A program made the translations under genes and the position numbers. 64,000 nucleotides of DNA from Rhizobium sp. Root274 (GTDB taxonomy: Bacteria; Pseudomonadota; Alphaproteobacteria; Rhizobiales; Rhizobiaceae). Shown piece by piece: positions 36,597 through 46,659 of the stretch. Position 1 is the stretch's first letter. Every line of letters begins with the position of its first letter. Below the pieces are notes generated by a model. That model saw only the letters and a list, made by a program, of their open reading frames with translations. It was not told where the DNA came from and made no database searches. The stretch is from NCBI RefSeq assembly GCF_001429245.1, contig NZ_LMJE01000001.1, forward strand, positions 1,669,564 through 1,733,563, read 5' to 3'.

Positions 36597-38432
36597 TCAA
36601 AGCGACTTGGCCCACCAGACGGACGGGAATCCAGTGCTGTACGTCGGTAATTCAGCCGGATGCTCGAACTTGTCCCAGTAGGCGTAGCGGGCGGTTCTGC
36701 CGTAATACAGAGGTATGACGTAATCATGGGCAAGCAGTACGCGATCCATGGCCTTTGTTGCCGCAACCTGCTCATCGCGGTCGGCCGGGAAAATGATCTT
36801 ATCGATCAATGCATCAACGGCAGGATCCGCGATGCCGGCATAGTTCTGCGACCCCTGCTGGTCAACCGAAGCTGAAGACCAATACGTCCGTTGCTCGTTG
36901 CCGGGATTGAGCGTCTGGCCCCAGACGGACCATGTCATATCATAATCAAAAGCTCGGATGCGGTTGGTATATTGCGAGTCGTCGACCGTCCGCACCTGCA
37001 TGTCTACGCCGATCTTTCGCAGTTGCTGCTGGTATGGGACGCCTACGATTTCGAGTTGGGGGCTCGACAGAAGCAGTTCGAAGCGAAAAGGCTCTCCCGT
37101 CTTAGAATTGACCATGGCGTTGCCTCGCAATTCGTAGCCAGCCTGCTTGAACAACTCGACGGCCTTGCGAAGGTTTTCACGGGCCGCCTGGGGGGTCCCC
37201 CCCACCGGATTGGTGTAGGGAGTATCAAAGACGGCGGTCGGAACCTTGTCCTTAAGGCTTGTCAAAAGTTCCAGTTCTTTGCCCTGCGGAAGGCCACGAG
37301 AGGCCAGTTCGGTTCCGAAGAAGAAACTGTCGACGCGCTGATAGGCCCCATAGAACACCGTGCGGTTCAAATCCTCGAAGTCGAGCGCGTAGTTCAGCGC
37401 CCGACGAATGCGTTGATCCTTGAACAGGTCGCGCCGCATATTCGGGACCAGAGCTTGCATGATGCCCGTGGCACGATAGGGATTCTCGAATTCCTCCTTC
37501 TTGACGCGTCCGTCTTTGACGGCCGGGAAATCGAAACCGGTCGCCCAACGTGCAGCCCGGGTTTCCACCCATAGATCCGTATTGCCGGAGCGGAAAGCCT
37601 CGAACTCAACGTCTCGATCGCCGAACATGGTGTAGGTGATTGTCGCGAAATTGTTCTGACCTACATTCACGTTGAGGTCCTTGGCCCAATAATCACTGCG
37701 GAGCTCGTAGCGAATGGTCGACCCCGCTTTGAAATCCGCAATCTCATAGGGTCCCGAGCCCATGACCGCTTCCAAAGTGGTCCGGGAAATGTCCCGCGGC
37801 TTGCCGTCGGGCCCATTTGCTTCCCACCAGTGCTTGGGCATCACCGGAAACTGGCCGAGAATCATAGGTAGTTCGCGATTGTTCTTCTGATCGAACCGGA
37901 ACGTGATGTCGCGGTCGCCGGTCTTTTCGCCTGATTTTACGTGACTATAGTAGTTGGTGTAAACCGGGTTAAGTTCCTTCAGCTTGTCGAAACTGAAGAT
38001 CACGTCTTCAGGCGTCACGGGCGCACCGTCGGCAAAGCGGGCTTCCTGTCTGAGACGGAACGTCGCGGTGGAAAAATCCGGCGGAAAAGATACACCCTCC
38101 GCCAACAGGCCGTAACCCGTCGATACCTCGTCATCGACGTCCTTCAACAGGGTGTCGAAGACATTCGCGAGACCCGGTGCAGCCTCACCCTTGTTGAGCA
38201 CGAGATTGAAGCTGTCGAAGGTACCAGTCGCCGACAGTCGCAGGGTGCCGCCCTTGGGCGCTGAAGGATTCACGTAGTCGAGATGGGGGAAGCCCGGTGG
38301 ATATTTGACTTCACCCACGATTGCGACCCCATGCTTGAAAGGAGCAGCTGGTTCCTGCGCTTGCACACCGCCAGCGCTCACCGTCAGCCCAGCAACCATC
38401 AGCCAGTTGAGAAGTCGCGCTTTCAAAGCCAT
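36597..38432 (-). CDS. yejA: Peptide ABC transporter substrate-binding protein YejA
   Basis: 611 aa periplasmic binding protein, SBP_bac_5 family. A signal peptide (MALKARLLNWL through VQAQ) is followed by the family start KHGVAIVGEVKYPPGFPHLDYVNP and GGTLRLSATGTFDSFN. ATG 38432 was preferred because GGGG lies 8 bp upstream; ATG 38450 is an alternative. It delivers peptides to YejBEF. It heads the operon and is divergent from mepA. Confidence 0.92.
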   Translation of the reverse strand: MALKARLLNWLMVAGLTVSAGGVQAQEPAAPFKHGVAIVGEVKYPPGFPHLDYVNPSAPKGGTLRLSATGTFDSFNLVLNKGEAAPGLANVFDTLLKDVDDEVSTGYGLLAEGVSFPPDFSTATFRLRQEARFADGAPVTPEDVIFSFDKLKELNPVYTNYYSHVKSGEKTGDRDITFRFDQKNNRELPMILGQFPVMPKHWWEANGPDGKPRDISRTTLEAVMGSGPYEIADFKAGSTIRYELRSDYWAKDLNVNVGQNNFATITYTMFGDRDVEFEAFRSGNTDLWVETRAARWATGFDFPAVKDGRVKKEEFENPYRATGIMQALVPNMRRDLFKDQRIRRALNYALDFEDLNRTVFYGAYQRVDSFFFGTELASRGLPQGKELELLTSLKDKVPTAVFDTPYTNPVGGTPQAARENLRKAVELFKQAGYELRGNAMVNSKTGEPFRFELLLSSPQLEIVGVPYQQQLRKIGVDMQVRTVDDSQYTNRIRAFDYDMTWSVWGQTLNPGNEQRTYWSSASVDQQGSQNYAGIADPAVDALIDKIIFPADRDEQVAATKAMDRVLLAHDYVIPLYYGRTARYAYWDKFEHPAELPTYSTGFPSVWWAKSL

Positions 38433-38613
38433 GCCCAAAACCCCGTTCATTAGTTGACAGGAGAATAAGACAAAACCCTGAGAAATACAGGGATGCTGAC
38501 GCAGAATTGAAATCGCGCGCGTTCGCAGTTTCACCCGAATCCTGTTTCACGGTAGCATTCGTATGTGATTCATCCGTCCACCCGGATCGTCAAACCGTTA
38601 GGAAATGTTGTCG

Positions 38614-39675
38614 ATGTCGCCACTCAACGCCTGCCGCAGTCTTGCAGCAGCCCTCATGATCCTGGGAGCCGTATCGGCTTCTGCCGTCGATGTCGCACAG
38701 GCACAGGATACGCCGGCCAAAGAGTTGTTCGGCGGCGCCACACTGCCGACCCGGGCGGCTCCTTCCCCCTATGGATCCTACGCAAAAGGATGCATAGCAG
38801 GGGCTGTCGCCATTCCCACTGATGGGCCGACATGGCAGGCCATGCGGCTTTCGCGCAACCGACGCTGGGGGCATCCGCAGATGATCGCGCTTTTGGAGCG
38901 ATTTTCTCAGGATGCGGCACAACTGGGATGGGGATCGGGCATCCTGATCGGCGACATATCGCAGCCCCGCGGCGGGCCGATGCTGTCGGGGCACGCCTCC
39001 CATCAGGTGGGCCTGGATGCCGACATCTGGTTCACGCCGAAGCCGGCGCAGCCATTGTCGCCGCAGCAGCGCGAGGATATGCCGTTCACCTCCATGCTCG
39101 ACAAGAGCAAGTTCCTAACTGTCGACAAGCGCCGATGGACCAACATCCATGCGCAGGTGGTCGTTCAGGCTGCCAGCTATCCGCAGGTGGAACGGGTGTT
39201 CGTCAATCCGGCCATCAAGAAGAAACTCTGCGAGACCTGGACGGGTGACCGGGTGGTTCTTGGCAAGATTCGGCCGATCTATGGCCATGACGAGCATTTC
39301 CATATCCGCATTCGTTGCCCGGAAGGTGCGACCGGCTGCAAACCACAGGCGCCAGTTGGACCCGGAGACGGCTGCGACAAGTCGCTTGCCTGGTGGTTTA
39401 CCAAGGAGCCTTGGGAGGCGCCGAAAAAGGACCCGAACGCCAAACCGGCACCGAGGCCGAGAGCGATGCAACTGACAGACCTGCCGAAAGCTTGCCGCGC
39501 AGTATTGCGTGCGGACGGCGCTGGAAACGAACTGGAGGCAACGTATCGACCGGCTGGCGGGCAAATGCTGGCTCCCACTGCGTCCGCCTTCGCTGCACCG
39601 GCTCAAGCTCTTGCAACGCCCTTCGAACTGCCCGTCGAGGTTCCTGTCCCGCCTGCACGCCCGAGCGGATATTGA
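38614..39675 (+). CDS. mepA: Penicillin-insensitive murein endopeptidase MepA
   Basis: 353 aa with signal peptide (cleavage near AQA|QD). MepA cuts D-Ala-meso-DAP crosslinks in periplasmic peptidoglycan. LAS-metallopeptidase motifs are SGHASHQVGLDADIW (zinc His and Asp) and GHDEHFHIRI (second His pair); RNRRWGHP is typical. The C-terminal about 85 residues are Pro/Ala-rich and longer than in Escherichia coli. ATG 38614 follows AGGAAA; the ATG at 38605 overlaps that site. Confidence 0.92.
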   Translation: MSPLNACRSLAAALMILGAVSASAVDVAQAQDTPAKELFGGATLPTRAAPSPYGSYAKGCIAGAVAIPTDGPTWQAMRLSRNRRWGHPQMIALLERFSQDAAQLGWGSGILIGDISQPRGGPMLSGHASHQVGLDADIWFTPKPAQPLSPQQREDMPFTSMLDKSKFLTVDKRRWTNIHAQVVVQAASYPQVERVFVNPAIKKKLCETWTGDRVVLGKIRPIYGHDEHFHIRIRCPEGATGCKPQAPVGPGDGCDKSLAWWFTKEPWEAPKKDPNAKPAPRPRAMQLTDLPKACRAVLRADGAGNELEATYRPAGGQMLAPTASAFAAPAQALATPFELPVEVPVPPARPSGY

Positions 39676-39759
39676 TGCAGGACTGATCGGGTGGCTTTTC
39701 AAGCAGAAGCCTCTGCGGTAGAGGGTATCAAATCGATTTAAAAGAGCTGCCGATCCATC

Positions 39760-40140
39760 ATGACCAGCCTCCCTTGCATCGCCCTGATTGCCCATGATCA
39801 GAAGAAAGACGACATGGCGGAGTTCGCCCGCCGGCATCGTGCGAAGCTTCTCCATTGGCGGATCGTGGCGACTGGAACGACAGGGGGTCGCATTCAGGAC
39901 GCAGCACCGGACCTCAACGTCACCCGGCTGAAAAGTGGTCCACTGGGCGGTGATCAGCAGATTGGCGCGCTGATTGCCACGGGTGAAGTCGACATGCTGG
40001 TCTTCCTCGTCGACCCCTTGACTCCGATGCCGCATGATGTGGATGTGAAGGCACTTATGCGGCTCGCAACCGTTTACGACATCCCGATGGCGCTCAACCT
40101 TGCGACCGCCGACATCCTGATGCAGACCCTGACTGCCTGA
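39760..40140 (+). CDS. mgsA: Methylglyoxal synthase
   Basis: 126 aa, slightly shorter than Escherichia coli MgsA. It converts dihydroxyacetone phosphate to methylglyoxal and phosphate. Motifs are AHDQKK (12-17 region), [23 protein letters not shown] (phosphate binding and catalytic Asp) and [18 protein letters not shown] (catalytic Asp and His). It lies 27 bp upstream of glk, so hexose phosphorylation and the glycolytic bypass are co-located. Confidence 0.95.
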   Translation: MTSLPCIALIAHDQKKDDMAEFARRHRAKLLHWRIVATGTTGGRIQDAAPDLNVTRLKSGPLGGDQQIGALIATGEVDMLVFLVDPLTPMPHDVDVKALMRLATVYDIPMALNLATADILMQTLTA

Positions 40141-40167
40141 GGCAGTGGAGCCAAGACCGGACAAACC

Positions 40168-41223
40168 ATGGCCCAGACACAGCGTGACGATACCCTTCCC
40201 TTTCCAATCCTGATCGGCGACATCGGCGGCACGAATGCCCGCTTCTCGATCCTGCTCGACAACAGCGGCGAAGCCATCAGTTTTCCAAACGTGATCAACA
40301 AAGATTTCGCCACGATCGACGAGGCGATCCGCATATCCGTACTCGCCCAGACGATGCACAAGCCGAAATCGCTGATCCTCGCCCTTGCAGGCCCTATCAA
40401 GGGCGACGAGGTGCCGCTCACGAACTGCCCCTGGGTCGTGCGCCCGAAGGTGTTGATGGCCGAACTCGGCTTTGCCGAAGTGCTCTTGCTGAATGATTTC
40501 GAAGCGCAGGCGCTGGCAGCTGCCACGCTCGGCGTCTCCGACCGGCAGCCGCTCGGCGCGCTAAGCGATGCGCCTCTCGGGTCGCGGGTTGTGCTCGGTC
40601 CGGGAACGGGGCTCGGGGTTGCCGGGCTCCTGCGGGCACGGGATACGTGGTTTCCGGTTCCCGGCGAAGGTGGACATGTGGATGTCGGTCCGCGCACGGA
40701 ACGCGATTATGCCATCTGGCCCCATCTGACCCCGGTGCATGACGGAAACGCCACGCTCGGGCGAATTTCTGCGGAAGAACTGCTTTCGGGTCGGGGGCTG
40801 ATGAACATATATCGCGCGCTCTGCAAAGCCGAAGGCAACCGGACCCCTCGCTACGAAGAACCGGCAGAAGTTTCGGCTGCAGGAATTTCTGGAGCAGACG
40901 CCTTGGCTGGAGAAGCGCTCAGCCTCTTTGCTACCTATCTCGGTCGTGTGGCGGGGGATCTTGCACTGATATTCATGGCGAAGGGTGGCGTATTCCTCGC
41001 CGGCGGCATTTCTCCGAAGATCCTGCCGGCGCTGCAGAGCGGCGAATTTCGCGCTGCTTTCGAAGACAAGGCACCGCATCAGGGCCTGCTGCACGGCATC
41101 CCCACATTCGTGGTCACGCATCCACAAGCGGCCCTTCACGGCCTTGCAGCCTTCGCAAGCGCGCCATCGGATTTTGGTCTCGCTACCGAGGGCCGACACT
41201 GGCGCAATATGGCTGCAGAATAG
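40168..41223 (+). CDS. glk: Glucokinase (Glk family)
   Basis: 351 aa, PF02685-type glucokinase rather than ROK. The ATP site is [15 protein letters not shown] at the N-terminus; [11 protein letters not shown] holds the catalytic Asp; [23 protein letters not shown] and the later [12 protein letters not shown] are family signatures. It phosphorylates glucose to glucose-6-phosphate in the cytoplasm. It is 85 bp upstream of the ABC exporter gene. Confidence 0.95.
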   Translation: MAQTQRDDTLPFPILIGDIGGTNARFSILLDNSGEAISFPNVINKDFATIDEAIRISVLAQTMHKPKSLILALAGPIKGDEVPLTNCPWVVRPKVLMAELGFAEVLLLNDFEAQALAAATLGVSDRQPLGALSDAPLGSRVVLGPGTGLGVAGLLRARDTWFPVPGEGGHVDVGPRTERDYAIWPHLTPVHDGNATLGRISAEELLSGRGLMNIYRALCKAEGNRTPRYEEPAEVSAAGISGADALAGEALSLFATYLGRVAGDLALIFMAKGGVFLAGGISPKILPALQSGEFRAAFEDKAPHQGLLHGIPTFVVTHPQAALHGLAAFASAPSDFGLATEGRHWRNMAAE

Positions 41224-41308
41224 GCGCTATGGTCAAATGTGCTGCAACTGGCTATAGAGCGGCGGCCCCAAGGGGATCTGCTTATAGCAACAGCACAGGA
41301 CTTTTCTT

Positions 41309-43111
41309 TTGAGCGCCAAGGGCAAATCCAACGAAACGCTGGACAGGGACAGCATCACCGCCGTCTTGCGTCGGGTGGTTACCGAAAATGGCCGCGAGCA
41401 TCTGGGCGCCTATGCCTTCGCCATCGTCTGCCTTCTCACTGTAGCGGCGACGACAGCCTTTACGGCATGGATTATGGAATCGGTCATCAACGAGGCCTTT
41501 GCCAACCGCCGGGCAGATCTGATCTGGACCATCTGCGGTTCGATCTTTGCAGCATTCGTCATTCGCGGCTTTGCCGGTTACGGCCAGGCCGTTACCCTTG
41601 CAAAGATCGGCAACAATATCGTGGCGCGGTACCAGCGCCGCCTGTTTGCGCACCTGATGACGCTGTCGGTCGGCTATTTCAATGAATCCCGGTCTGCGCG
41701 CTTGTCTGCGCAGATCAACCAGAACATCAACGGTGTACGCGATGTGCTCAACCTGACGGTGACGTCGCTTGCTCGCGACCTCGTCACGCTGGTGTCGCTC
41801 GTCGGCGTGATGTTCGTGCAGGATGTGGTGCTTTCACTAATCGTGTTCACGGTCGCGCCCCCCCTGCTGCTCGGCCTTCGTTACCTCGCCAAGCGACTGC
41901 GAAGCGCGACCAGAGAATCTGTTATCCTGAATTCGCATGTACTCGGCGCCATGCAGGAGACGGTTCAGGGCATCTCTATCGTCAAAGCCTTCACGATGGA
42001 AGAGCAGCTCCAGCGCAAGATCCAGTCGACGATTGATGCCGCAGAGCGCCGCTCCAACAGGATCGCCCGCCTCAGCGAACGCAATGGCCCGCTGACGGAG
42101 TCTCTGGCAGGCCTGTCGGTTGCTGGGGTCATGGCCTATGCTGCCTACCAGGCAATTTACGGCGGCGTGCTACCAGGTGCGTTCTTCTCCTTCATCACCG
42201 CCCTTCTGCTGGCCTATGAACCGGCCAAACGCTTGGCCAAGCTGCAGGTGCAGATGGAACGCGCGGCGGTGAACGCCAAGATGATCTATGAGATCCTCGA
42301 CATGCAGACGCATCAGCGCGACAAGCCTGGTGCTGGGGAGCTCAAGGTCACCGAGGCCCGAGTCGAGTTTCGTAACGTCCGTTTTGCCTATGGAAGCAAC
42401 GACCCGGTCCTGCATGGACTTGATTTCGTGGCCGAAGGCGGCAAGACAACGGCACTGGTCGGTCCTTCAGGCGCAGGAAAATCGACAATTATCACGCTCG
42501 TGCCGCGGTTTTACGACCCCGCCGAAGGCGCTATCCTGATCGACGGACAGAACATTGCCGATGTCACTAAAGCATCGCTGCGTCATCACCTGGCCTATGT
42601 CTCGCAGCAGCCTTACTTGTTCGAGGGAACGATCCGCGACAACATCCGCTATGGACGGCCCGAGGCGACGGACGCGGAGATCGAGGATGCGGCACGGCTT
42701 GCCAATGCCCATGAGTTCATCCTGGCGCAGCCGATGGGTTACGACACCCCCGTCGGCGAGAACGGGTTGACGCTCTCTGGCGGCCAGCGGCAGCGGCTGT
42801 CGATCGCGCGGGCTCTCGTGCGCAATGCACCGATCCTGCTTCTGGATGAGGCGACCTCGGCGCTCGACGCAGAATCCGAGGCAGCGGTCCAGCAGGCACT
42901 CGATGCCGCCATGGTCGGGCGCACGGTCATCGTGATCGCCCATCGCCTCTCGACCGTTATCAAGGCAGACAAGATCATCGTCATGCAGGCGGGCCGTGTG
43001 GTCGAGGAAGGCACGCATCAGAGCCTTGCACAGCGGCCGAGCGGTCTTTACGCTCGCCTGCACAATCTCCAGGCCGCTCATGGCGGTTCAGACGTCTTGC
43101 AGGAAATCTGA
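41309..43111 (+). CDS. ABC transporter, MsbA/LapB-like exporter half-transporter
   Basis: 600 aa from TTG 41309, with AGGA 8 bp upstream; there is no closer ATG in frame. An N-terminal ABC_membrane domain (about residues 30-310, six helices) is followed by an ATPase domain with [11 protein letters not shown] (Walker A), the Q-loop [21 protein letters not shown] and [11 protein letters not shown]. It works as a homodimer exporting lipids, drugs or peptides. The substrate is not evident; rhizobia have several such genes and no acyltransferase or toxin gene is adjacent. Confidence 0.9.
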   Translation: MSAKGKSNETLDRDSITAVLRRVVTENGREHLGAYAFAIVCLLTVAATTAFTAWIMESVINEAFANRRADLIWTICGSIFAAFVIRGFAGYGQAVTLAKIGNNIVARYQRRLFAHLMTLSVGYFNESRSARLSAQINQNINGVRDVLNLTVTSLARDLVTLVSLVGVMFVQDVVLSLIVFTVAPPLLLGLRYLAKRLRSATRESVILNSHVLGAMQETVQGISIVKAFTMEEQLQRKIQSTIDAAERRSNRIARLSERNGPLTESLAGLSVAGVMAYAAYQAIYGGVLPGAFFSFITALLLAYEPAKRLAKLQVQMERAAVNAKMIYEILDMQTHQRDKPGAGELKVTEARVEFRNVRFAYGSNDPVLHGLDFVAEGGKTTALVGPSGAGKSTIITLVPRFYDPAEGAILIDGQNIADVTKASLRHHLAYVSQQPYLFEGTIRDNIRYGRPEATDAEIEDAARLANAHEFILAQPMGYDTPVGENGLTLSGGQRQRLSIARALVRNAPILLLDEATSALDAESEAAVQQALDAAMVGRTVIVIAHRLSTVIKADKIIVMQAGRVVEEGTHQSLAQRPSGLYARLHNLQAAHGGSDVLQEI

Positions 43112-43113
43112 CC

Positions 43114-43938
43114 ATGACCTCTCCAATGAAGCTCGTCGTCGTCGGTGCCGCCGGGCGCATGGGACGCACGCTGATCAACCTGATCTGCCAGACGGAGGGC
43201 TTGGTTCTTCACGCCGCCGTCGAGCGCCCAGGCTCACCTGCTCTCGGCAAGGATGCCGGAGAGCTTGCGGGAGCCGGCACACTCGGCGTTGCTGTTACCG
43301 ACGATCCGTTGGCAGCTTTCCTGCATGCCGATGGCGTCATCGACTTCACTTCGCCTGCCTCGACCGTGGAGTTTGCCGCGCTTGCGGCTCAGGCGCGTAT
43401 CGTCCATGTCATCGGCACGACCGGTTGCCTGCCGGAACATGAAGAGAAGATCGATGCTGCGGCCCGGCATGCACGGGTGGTGAAATCCGGCAATATGAGC
43501 CTCGGCGTCAATCTTCTGTCTGTCCTGATCAAGCAGGCCGCAAAGGCGCTGGACGCTTCCGATTGGGACATCGAGGTGCTGGAAATGCACCACAAGCACA
43601 AGGTCGATGCGCCGTCCGGCACGGCGCTTCTGCTGGGACAGGCGGCAGCGGAAGGGCGAGGTGTCGATTTGGACAGCCATTCCGTGCGGGTGCGCGATGG
43701 CCATACCGGCGCCCGCGAAGAGGGTTCGATCGGATTTGCCACGCTGCGGGGAGGCTCCGTCATCGGCGAGCATTCCGTGCTTTTTGCCGGTGAAGGCGAA
43801 ATCATCACCCTTTCCCACAGTGCCGGCGACCGTTCGCTGTTTGCACGCGGGGCTCTCACGGCTGCCGTCTGGGCCTTCGACAAGAAGCCCGGCCGCTATA
43901 CCATGCTCGACGTGCTCGGGCTCAACTCCACCCCCTGA
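43114..43938 (+). CDS. dapB: 4-hydroxy-tetrahydrodipicolinate reductase
   Basis: 274 aa. DapB acts in lysine and diaminopimelate synthesis. The NAD(P) loop is [28 protein letters not shown], the catalytic [15 protein letters not shown] and [11 protein letters not shown] are present in order. The start is 2 bp after the exporter stop, and gpmA follows 21 bp downstream, so four or more housekeeping genes share the transcript. Confidence 0.96.
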   Translation: MTSPMKLVVVGAAGRMGRTLINLICQTEGLVLHAAVERPGSPALGKDAGELAGAGTLGVAVTDDPLAAFLHADGVIDFTSPASTVEFAALAAQARIVHVIGTTGCLPEHEEKIDAAARHARVVKSGNMSLGVNLLSVLIKQAAKALDASDWDIEVLEMHHKHKVDAPSGTALLLGQAAAEGRGVDLDSHSVRVRDGHTGAREEGSIGFATLRGGSVIGEHSVLFAGEGEIITLSHSAGDRSLFARGALTAAVWAFDKKPGRYTMLDVLGLNSTP

Positions 43939-43959
43939 TCGTCAAGAGAGGAATTGTCG

Positions 43960-44595
43960 ATGACCGGTACCCTCGTGCTCGTGCGCCATGGCCAGAGCGA
44001 CTGGAACCTGAAGAACCTGTTTACCGGCTGGCGTGATCCGGACCTGACGGAACTTGGCGTGCAGGAAGCCAATGCCGGCGGCAAGGCGCTCGCCGATTAC
44101 GGCATCAAGTTCGATGTCGCTTATACCTCAGTGCTGACGCGGGCCCAGAAGACCTGCAACATCATCCTCGAAAACGTTGGTCAGACGGGGCTTCAGACGA
44201 TCAAGGATCAGGCGCTGAACGAGCGCGACTACGGCGATCTCTCCGGCCTCAACAAGGATGACGCGCGCGCCAAGTGGGGTGAGGAGCAGGTGCATATCTG
44301 GCGCCGTTCCTACGACGTGCCGCCGCCGGGCGGCGAGAGCCTGCGTGACACCGGCGCCCGCGTCTGGCCCTATTATCTGACCGAGATCCTGCCCCGCGTG
44401 TTGCGCGGCGAAAAGGTACTGGTTGCGGCCCATGGCAATTCGCTGCGCTCTCTCGTGATGGTTCTCGACAAGCTGACCAAGGAGCAGATCCTCAGCGTCA
44501 ATCTCGCGACCGGTGTTCCCATGGTCTACAAGCTGAACGCGGATTCGACAGTCGCTTCGAAGGAAGTGCTGGGCGACATGTCCGGCGCGCATTGA
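43960..44595 (+). CDS. gpmA: 2,3-bisphosphoglycerate-dependent phosphoglycerate mutase
   Basis: 211 aa. The catalytic RHGQSDWN (His near residue 10) is followed by [25 protein letters not shown] and [10 protein letters not shown] (second His). It interconverts 3- and 2-phosphoglycerate. It is shorter than the 250-aa enteric GpmA because it lacks part of the C-terminal lid, as usual in rhizobia. ATG 43960 follows GAGAGGAA; a TTG two codons upstream is less likely. A strong terminator follows. Confidence 0.95.
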   Translation: MTGTLVLVRHGQSDWNLKNLFTGWRDPDLTELGVQEANAGGKALADYGIKFDVAYTSVLTRAQKTCNIILENVGQTGLQTIKDQALNERDYGDLSGLNKDDARAKWGEEQVHIWRRSYDVPPPGGESLRDTGARVWPYYLTEILPRVLRGEKVLVAAHGNSLRSLVMVLDKLTKEQILSVNLATGVPMVYKLNADSTVASKEVLGDMSGAH

Positions 44596-44664
44596 ACTTG
44601 CGCTCCCGCTGAAGAAAGCCGTCGTTCTTCTGCGCTTCGAACAGAGTTGGTAGCCAGCTAAGCA

Positions 44665-44699
44665 ATGGCCGGAAGACAAGGTCTTTCCGGCCATTTTTG
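44665..44699 (+). terminator. Intrinsic terminator after gpmA
   Basis: ATGGCCGGAA (44665-44674) pairs with TTCCGGCCAT (44685-44694), followed by TTTTTG. This is the clearest intrinsic terminator of the window and ends the mgsA-gpmA transcript; it is also symmetric enough to slow the convergent lysR transcript. Confidence 0.85.
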
Positions 44700-44760
44700 C
44701 GCGCCATCACATGGTATTCTCCGCGGAAGCTCTCATATCTGATCTGAAACTGGCGTGTTC

Positions 44761-45675
44761 TCATCCCTCCAGCTTGAGCTGCGACTTCGCCAAAAGCTGA
44801 ACTATCCAGTCGACGAAGATCCGGACTTTGTTGCTCAGATGCCTGTTCGGTGGATAGACGATGTACATGGGAATGGACTCGATGTGCCACTCCGGCAGCA
44901 CACGCACGAGATGCCCCTGTCGGAGCGCGTCGGCCGCCATGAAGTGGGCAAGTGGAGCGATACCCAGGCCTGACAGGGCTGCCGCGAGGTAGGAGCGGGC
45001 ATCATTAACGGAAACGATATAGCGGGAATTGACCTGGATTTTCTCCCCATGCCGGATGAAGTCAAAGGGGATCGTGCGATTGGTTGTGGCGAGAAAGTAG
45101 TTGACGCAGTGGTGCCGATCGACGAGTTCGCTGGGATGGTTGGGCATTCCGAACTCGTCCAGATAGCGAGGGGCTGCACAAGGCACGAGGGCCATTTCGC
45201 CCACCTTGCGGGCAATCAGTGACTGATCCCGCAGTGCTCCTGCCCTGAGCGCGCAGTCGACGTTCTCCGCGAGATAGTCCACCGTGCGATCTCCCACCCC
45301 AAGATCAATCTGGATATCGGGAAACTGCGCGTGAAACTGCGCAAGAGCCGGAATCACGAGGAGATCGGCAAAGGCGCCGGCCATTTCGACACGGAGACGG
45401 CCTGCGGGATTGGTTCTGGATCGCGATAGGCTGCCATCCAGTTCGTCAATCTCAGCGACCAGTTGGACCGCTCTCTCATAATAAAGGGCGCCGTCAGTGG
45501 TCACCACCACGCGCCGCGTCGTGCGGTTCAGCAGCTTGGTCTGCAGGTGGGCTTCAAGATTTTGGATCAGGTTGCTGACGGTGGCCTTTGGCGTGCCTAG
45601 CGCGGCCGAGGCACGGGTAAAACTACCGGTCTCGACCACTCGCACGAAAGCGCGCATGGCTGACAGCTGGTCCAT
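44761..45675 (-). CDS. LysR family transcriptional regulator
   Basis: 304 aa. The N-terminal winged helix-turn-helix (residues about 3-62) contains FVRVVETGSFTRASAALG and KATVSNLIQNLE. A helical linker and a periplasmic-binding-like effector domain follow. The helix-turn-helix is the CrgA/DsdC-like type found in many rhizobial LTTRs. It is divergent from the hydrolase-RND genes, the usual arrangement for a regulator of its neighbour. The effector is unknown. Confidence 0.92.
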   Translation of the reverse strand: MDQLSAMRAFVRVVETGSFTRASAALGTPKATVSNLIQNLEAHLQTKLLNRTTRRVVVTTDGALYYERAVQLVAEIDELDGSLSRSRTNPAGRLRVEMAGAFADLLVIPALAQFHAQFPDIQIDLGVGDRTVDYLAENVDCALRAGALRDQSLIARKVGEMALVPCAAPRYLDEFGMPNHPSELVDRHHCVNYFLATTNRTIPFDFIRHGEKIQVNSRYIVSVNDARSYLAAALSGLGIAPLAHFMAADALRQGHLVRVLPEWHIESIPMYIVYPPNRHLSNKVRIFVDWIVQLLAKSQLKLEG

Positions 45676-45704
45676 AGTGACTAATCCTGTTGAAGGCTAT
45701 TATT

Positions 45705-45714
45705 CGGAATTCCG
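45705..45714. promoter_or_regulatory. Palindrome in the lysR/hydrolase divergent region
   Basis: CGGAATTCCG is a perfect 10-bp palindrome about 30 bp upstream of the lysR start and about 100 bp upstream of the hydrolase start. LysR sites are T-N11-A dyads, so this could be the regulator's operator; the evidence is only position and symmetry. Confidence 0.35.
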
Positions 45715-45811
45715 GACAGTGAAGCCCGTTTTGCCATACTTCTCAGTCCATGTCGATCAATGATAGATATGACTTCGCTTTCGGCTGGTCCGATGAGCTT
45801 CAGGTGGTGAG

Positions 45812-46609
45812 ATGACGGTCGAAATCAAAGATATGACGCTCGATAAGGTGGCCATTGGCCCCGTTTCGGCACGTGTCTACCAGGGTGAAGACTACGCCAA
45901 AGGTCCGCCCGTCGTGCTCTACTTTCATGGGGGCGCCTTCCTCCAGTCGGGCCCGCGAGATTGCCAGCTGGCGAAGTGCATTGCCGAGACCGGCGCCATT
46001 GTGGTCGTCCCCGACTATAATGGCCCCCTGGGCGGGGTCTTCCCGCAGCCCTTGGAGGTCGGATTTTCGATCTTTTCCTACCTTGCCAAGAAACGCGCAG
46101 GGCTCGGAGACCGGAAATCGCAGTTGCTGATCGGGGGCGAGGAGTCCGGCGGGAATGTTGCGGCAGGTGTGGCACTGAAGGCGCGTGACAATTTTGCCGA
46201 GGCGCTGGACGGGCAGGTTCTCTTCTCGCCTTTGCTTGATCCCTTCATGGGGACGGCCTCCTTCCAGATGGCGGATGCGGTCGGCATGCGTCAACGTTGG
46301 TCGGAGGGGTGGAACCACTATCTGAGCGCCGGTGTGTGTCATCCTTATGCCGCACCTCGACTGTGCTCGCGGCTGTCGGGAATGGCACCGGCGCTCATCA
46401 TTTCGTCGAAGGACGATCCTCTCGTCGACGAGGCACAGGCCTATGCCGATGGATTAGAGCGGTCGGGTGTGATGGTCAGCAGACATGTCCTGGAAACGGG
46501 AACGGGCTGGCCATCGGTCTACGGAGGCGCGGTGACCCAAGCGCCCGCCTACGGAGACAGCGTCTGCCGATACTTTTCGGAGTTCATCCGAGACATACGC
46601 GTTCAATGA
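45812..46609 (+). CDS. Alpha/beta hydrolase-fold protein with altered nucleophile elbow
   Basis: 265 aa, hormone-sensitive-lipase-like group. The oxyanion motif HGGAF (39-43) and VVVPDYN are normal, as is the Asp segment DDPLVDE (201-207). The elbow, usually GGDSAGGN, reads GGEESGGN (108-115). In an ungapped alignment Glu replaces the nucleophilic Ser, with Ser112 one place later. The expected C-terminal catalytic His is replaced by a Trp context (TGTGWPSVYGG). It may be inactive, use a shifted Ser, or be a binding protein. It is transcribed towards the RND genes, divergent from lysR, with about 50 bp to the adaptor. Confidence 0.85.
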   Translation: MTVEIKDMTLDKVAIGPVSARVYQGEDYAKGPPVVLYFHGGAFLQSGPRDCQLAKCIAETGAIVVVPDYNGPLGGVFPQPLEVGFSIFSYLAKKRAGLGDRKSQLLIGGEESGGNVAAGVALKARDNFAEALDGQVLFSPLLDPFMGTASFQMADAVGMRQRWSEGWNHYLSAGVCHPYAAPRLCSRLSGMAPALIISSKDDPLVDEAQAYADGLERSGVMVSRHVLETGTGWPSVYGGAVTQAPAYGDSVCRYFSEFIRDIRVQ

Positions 46610-46659
46610 TTTTGTGAAGACATCGTCAGCCCGCTGAGTGGGCTTCAAGGAGAATAGCC

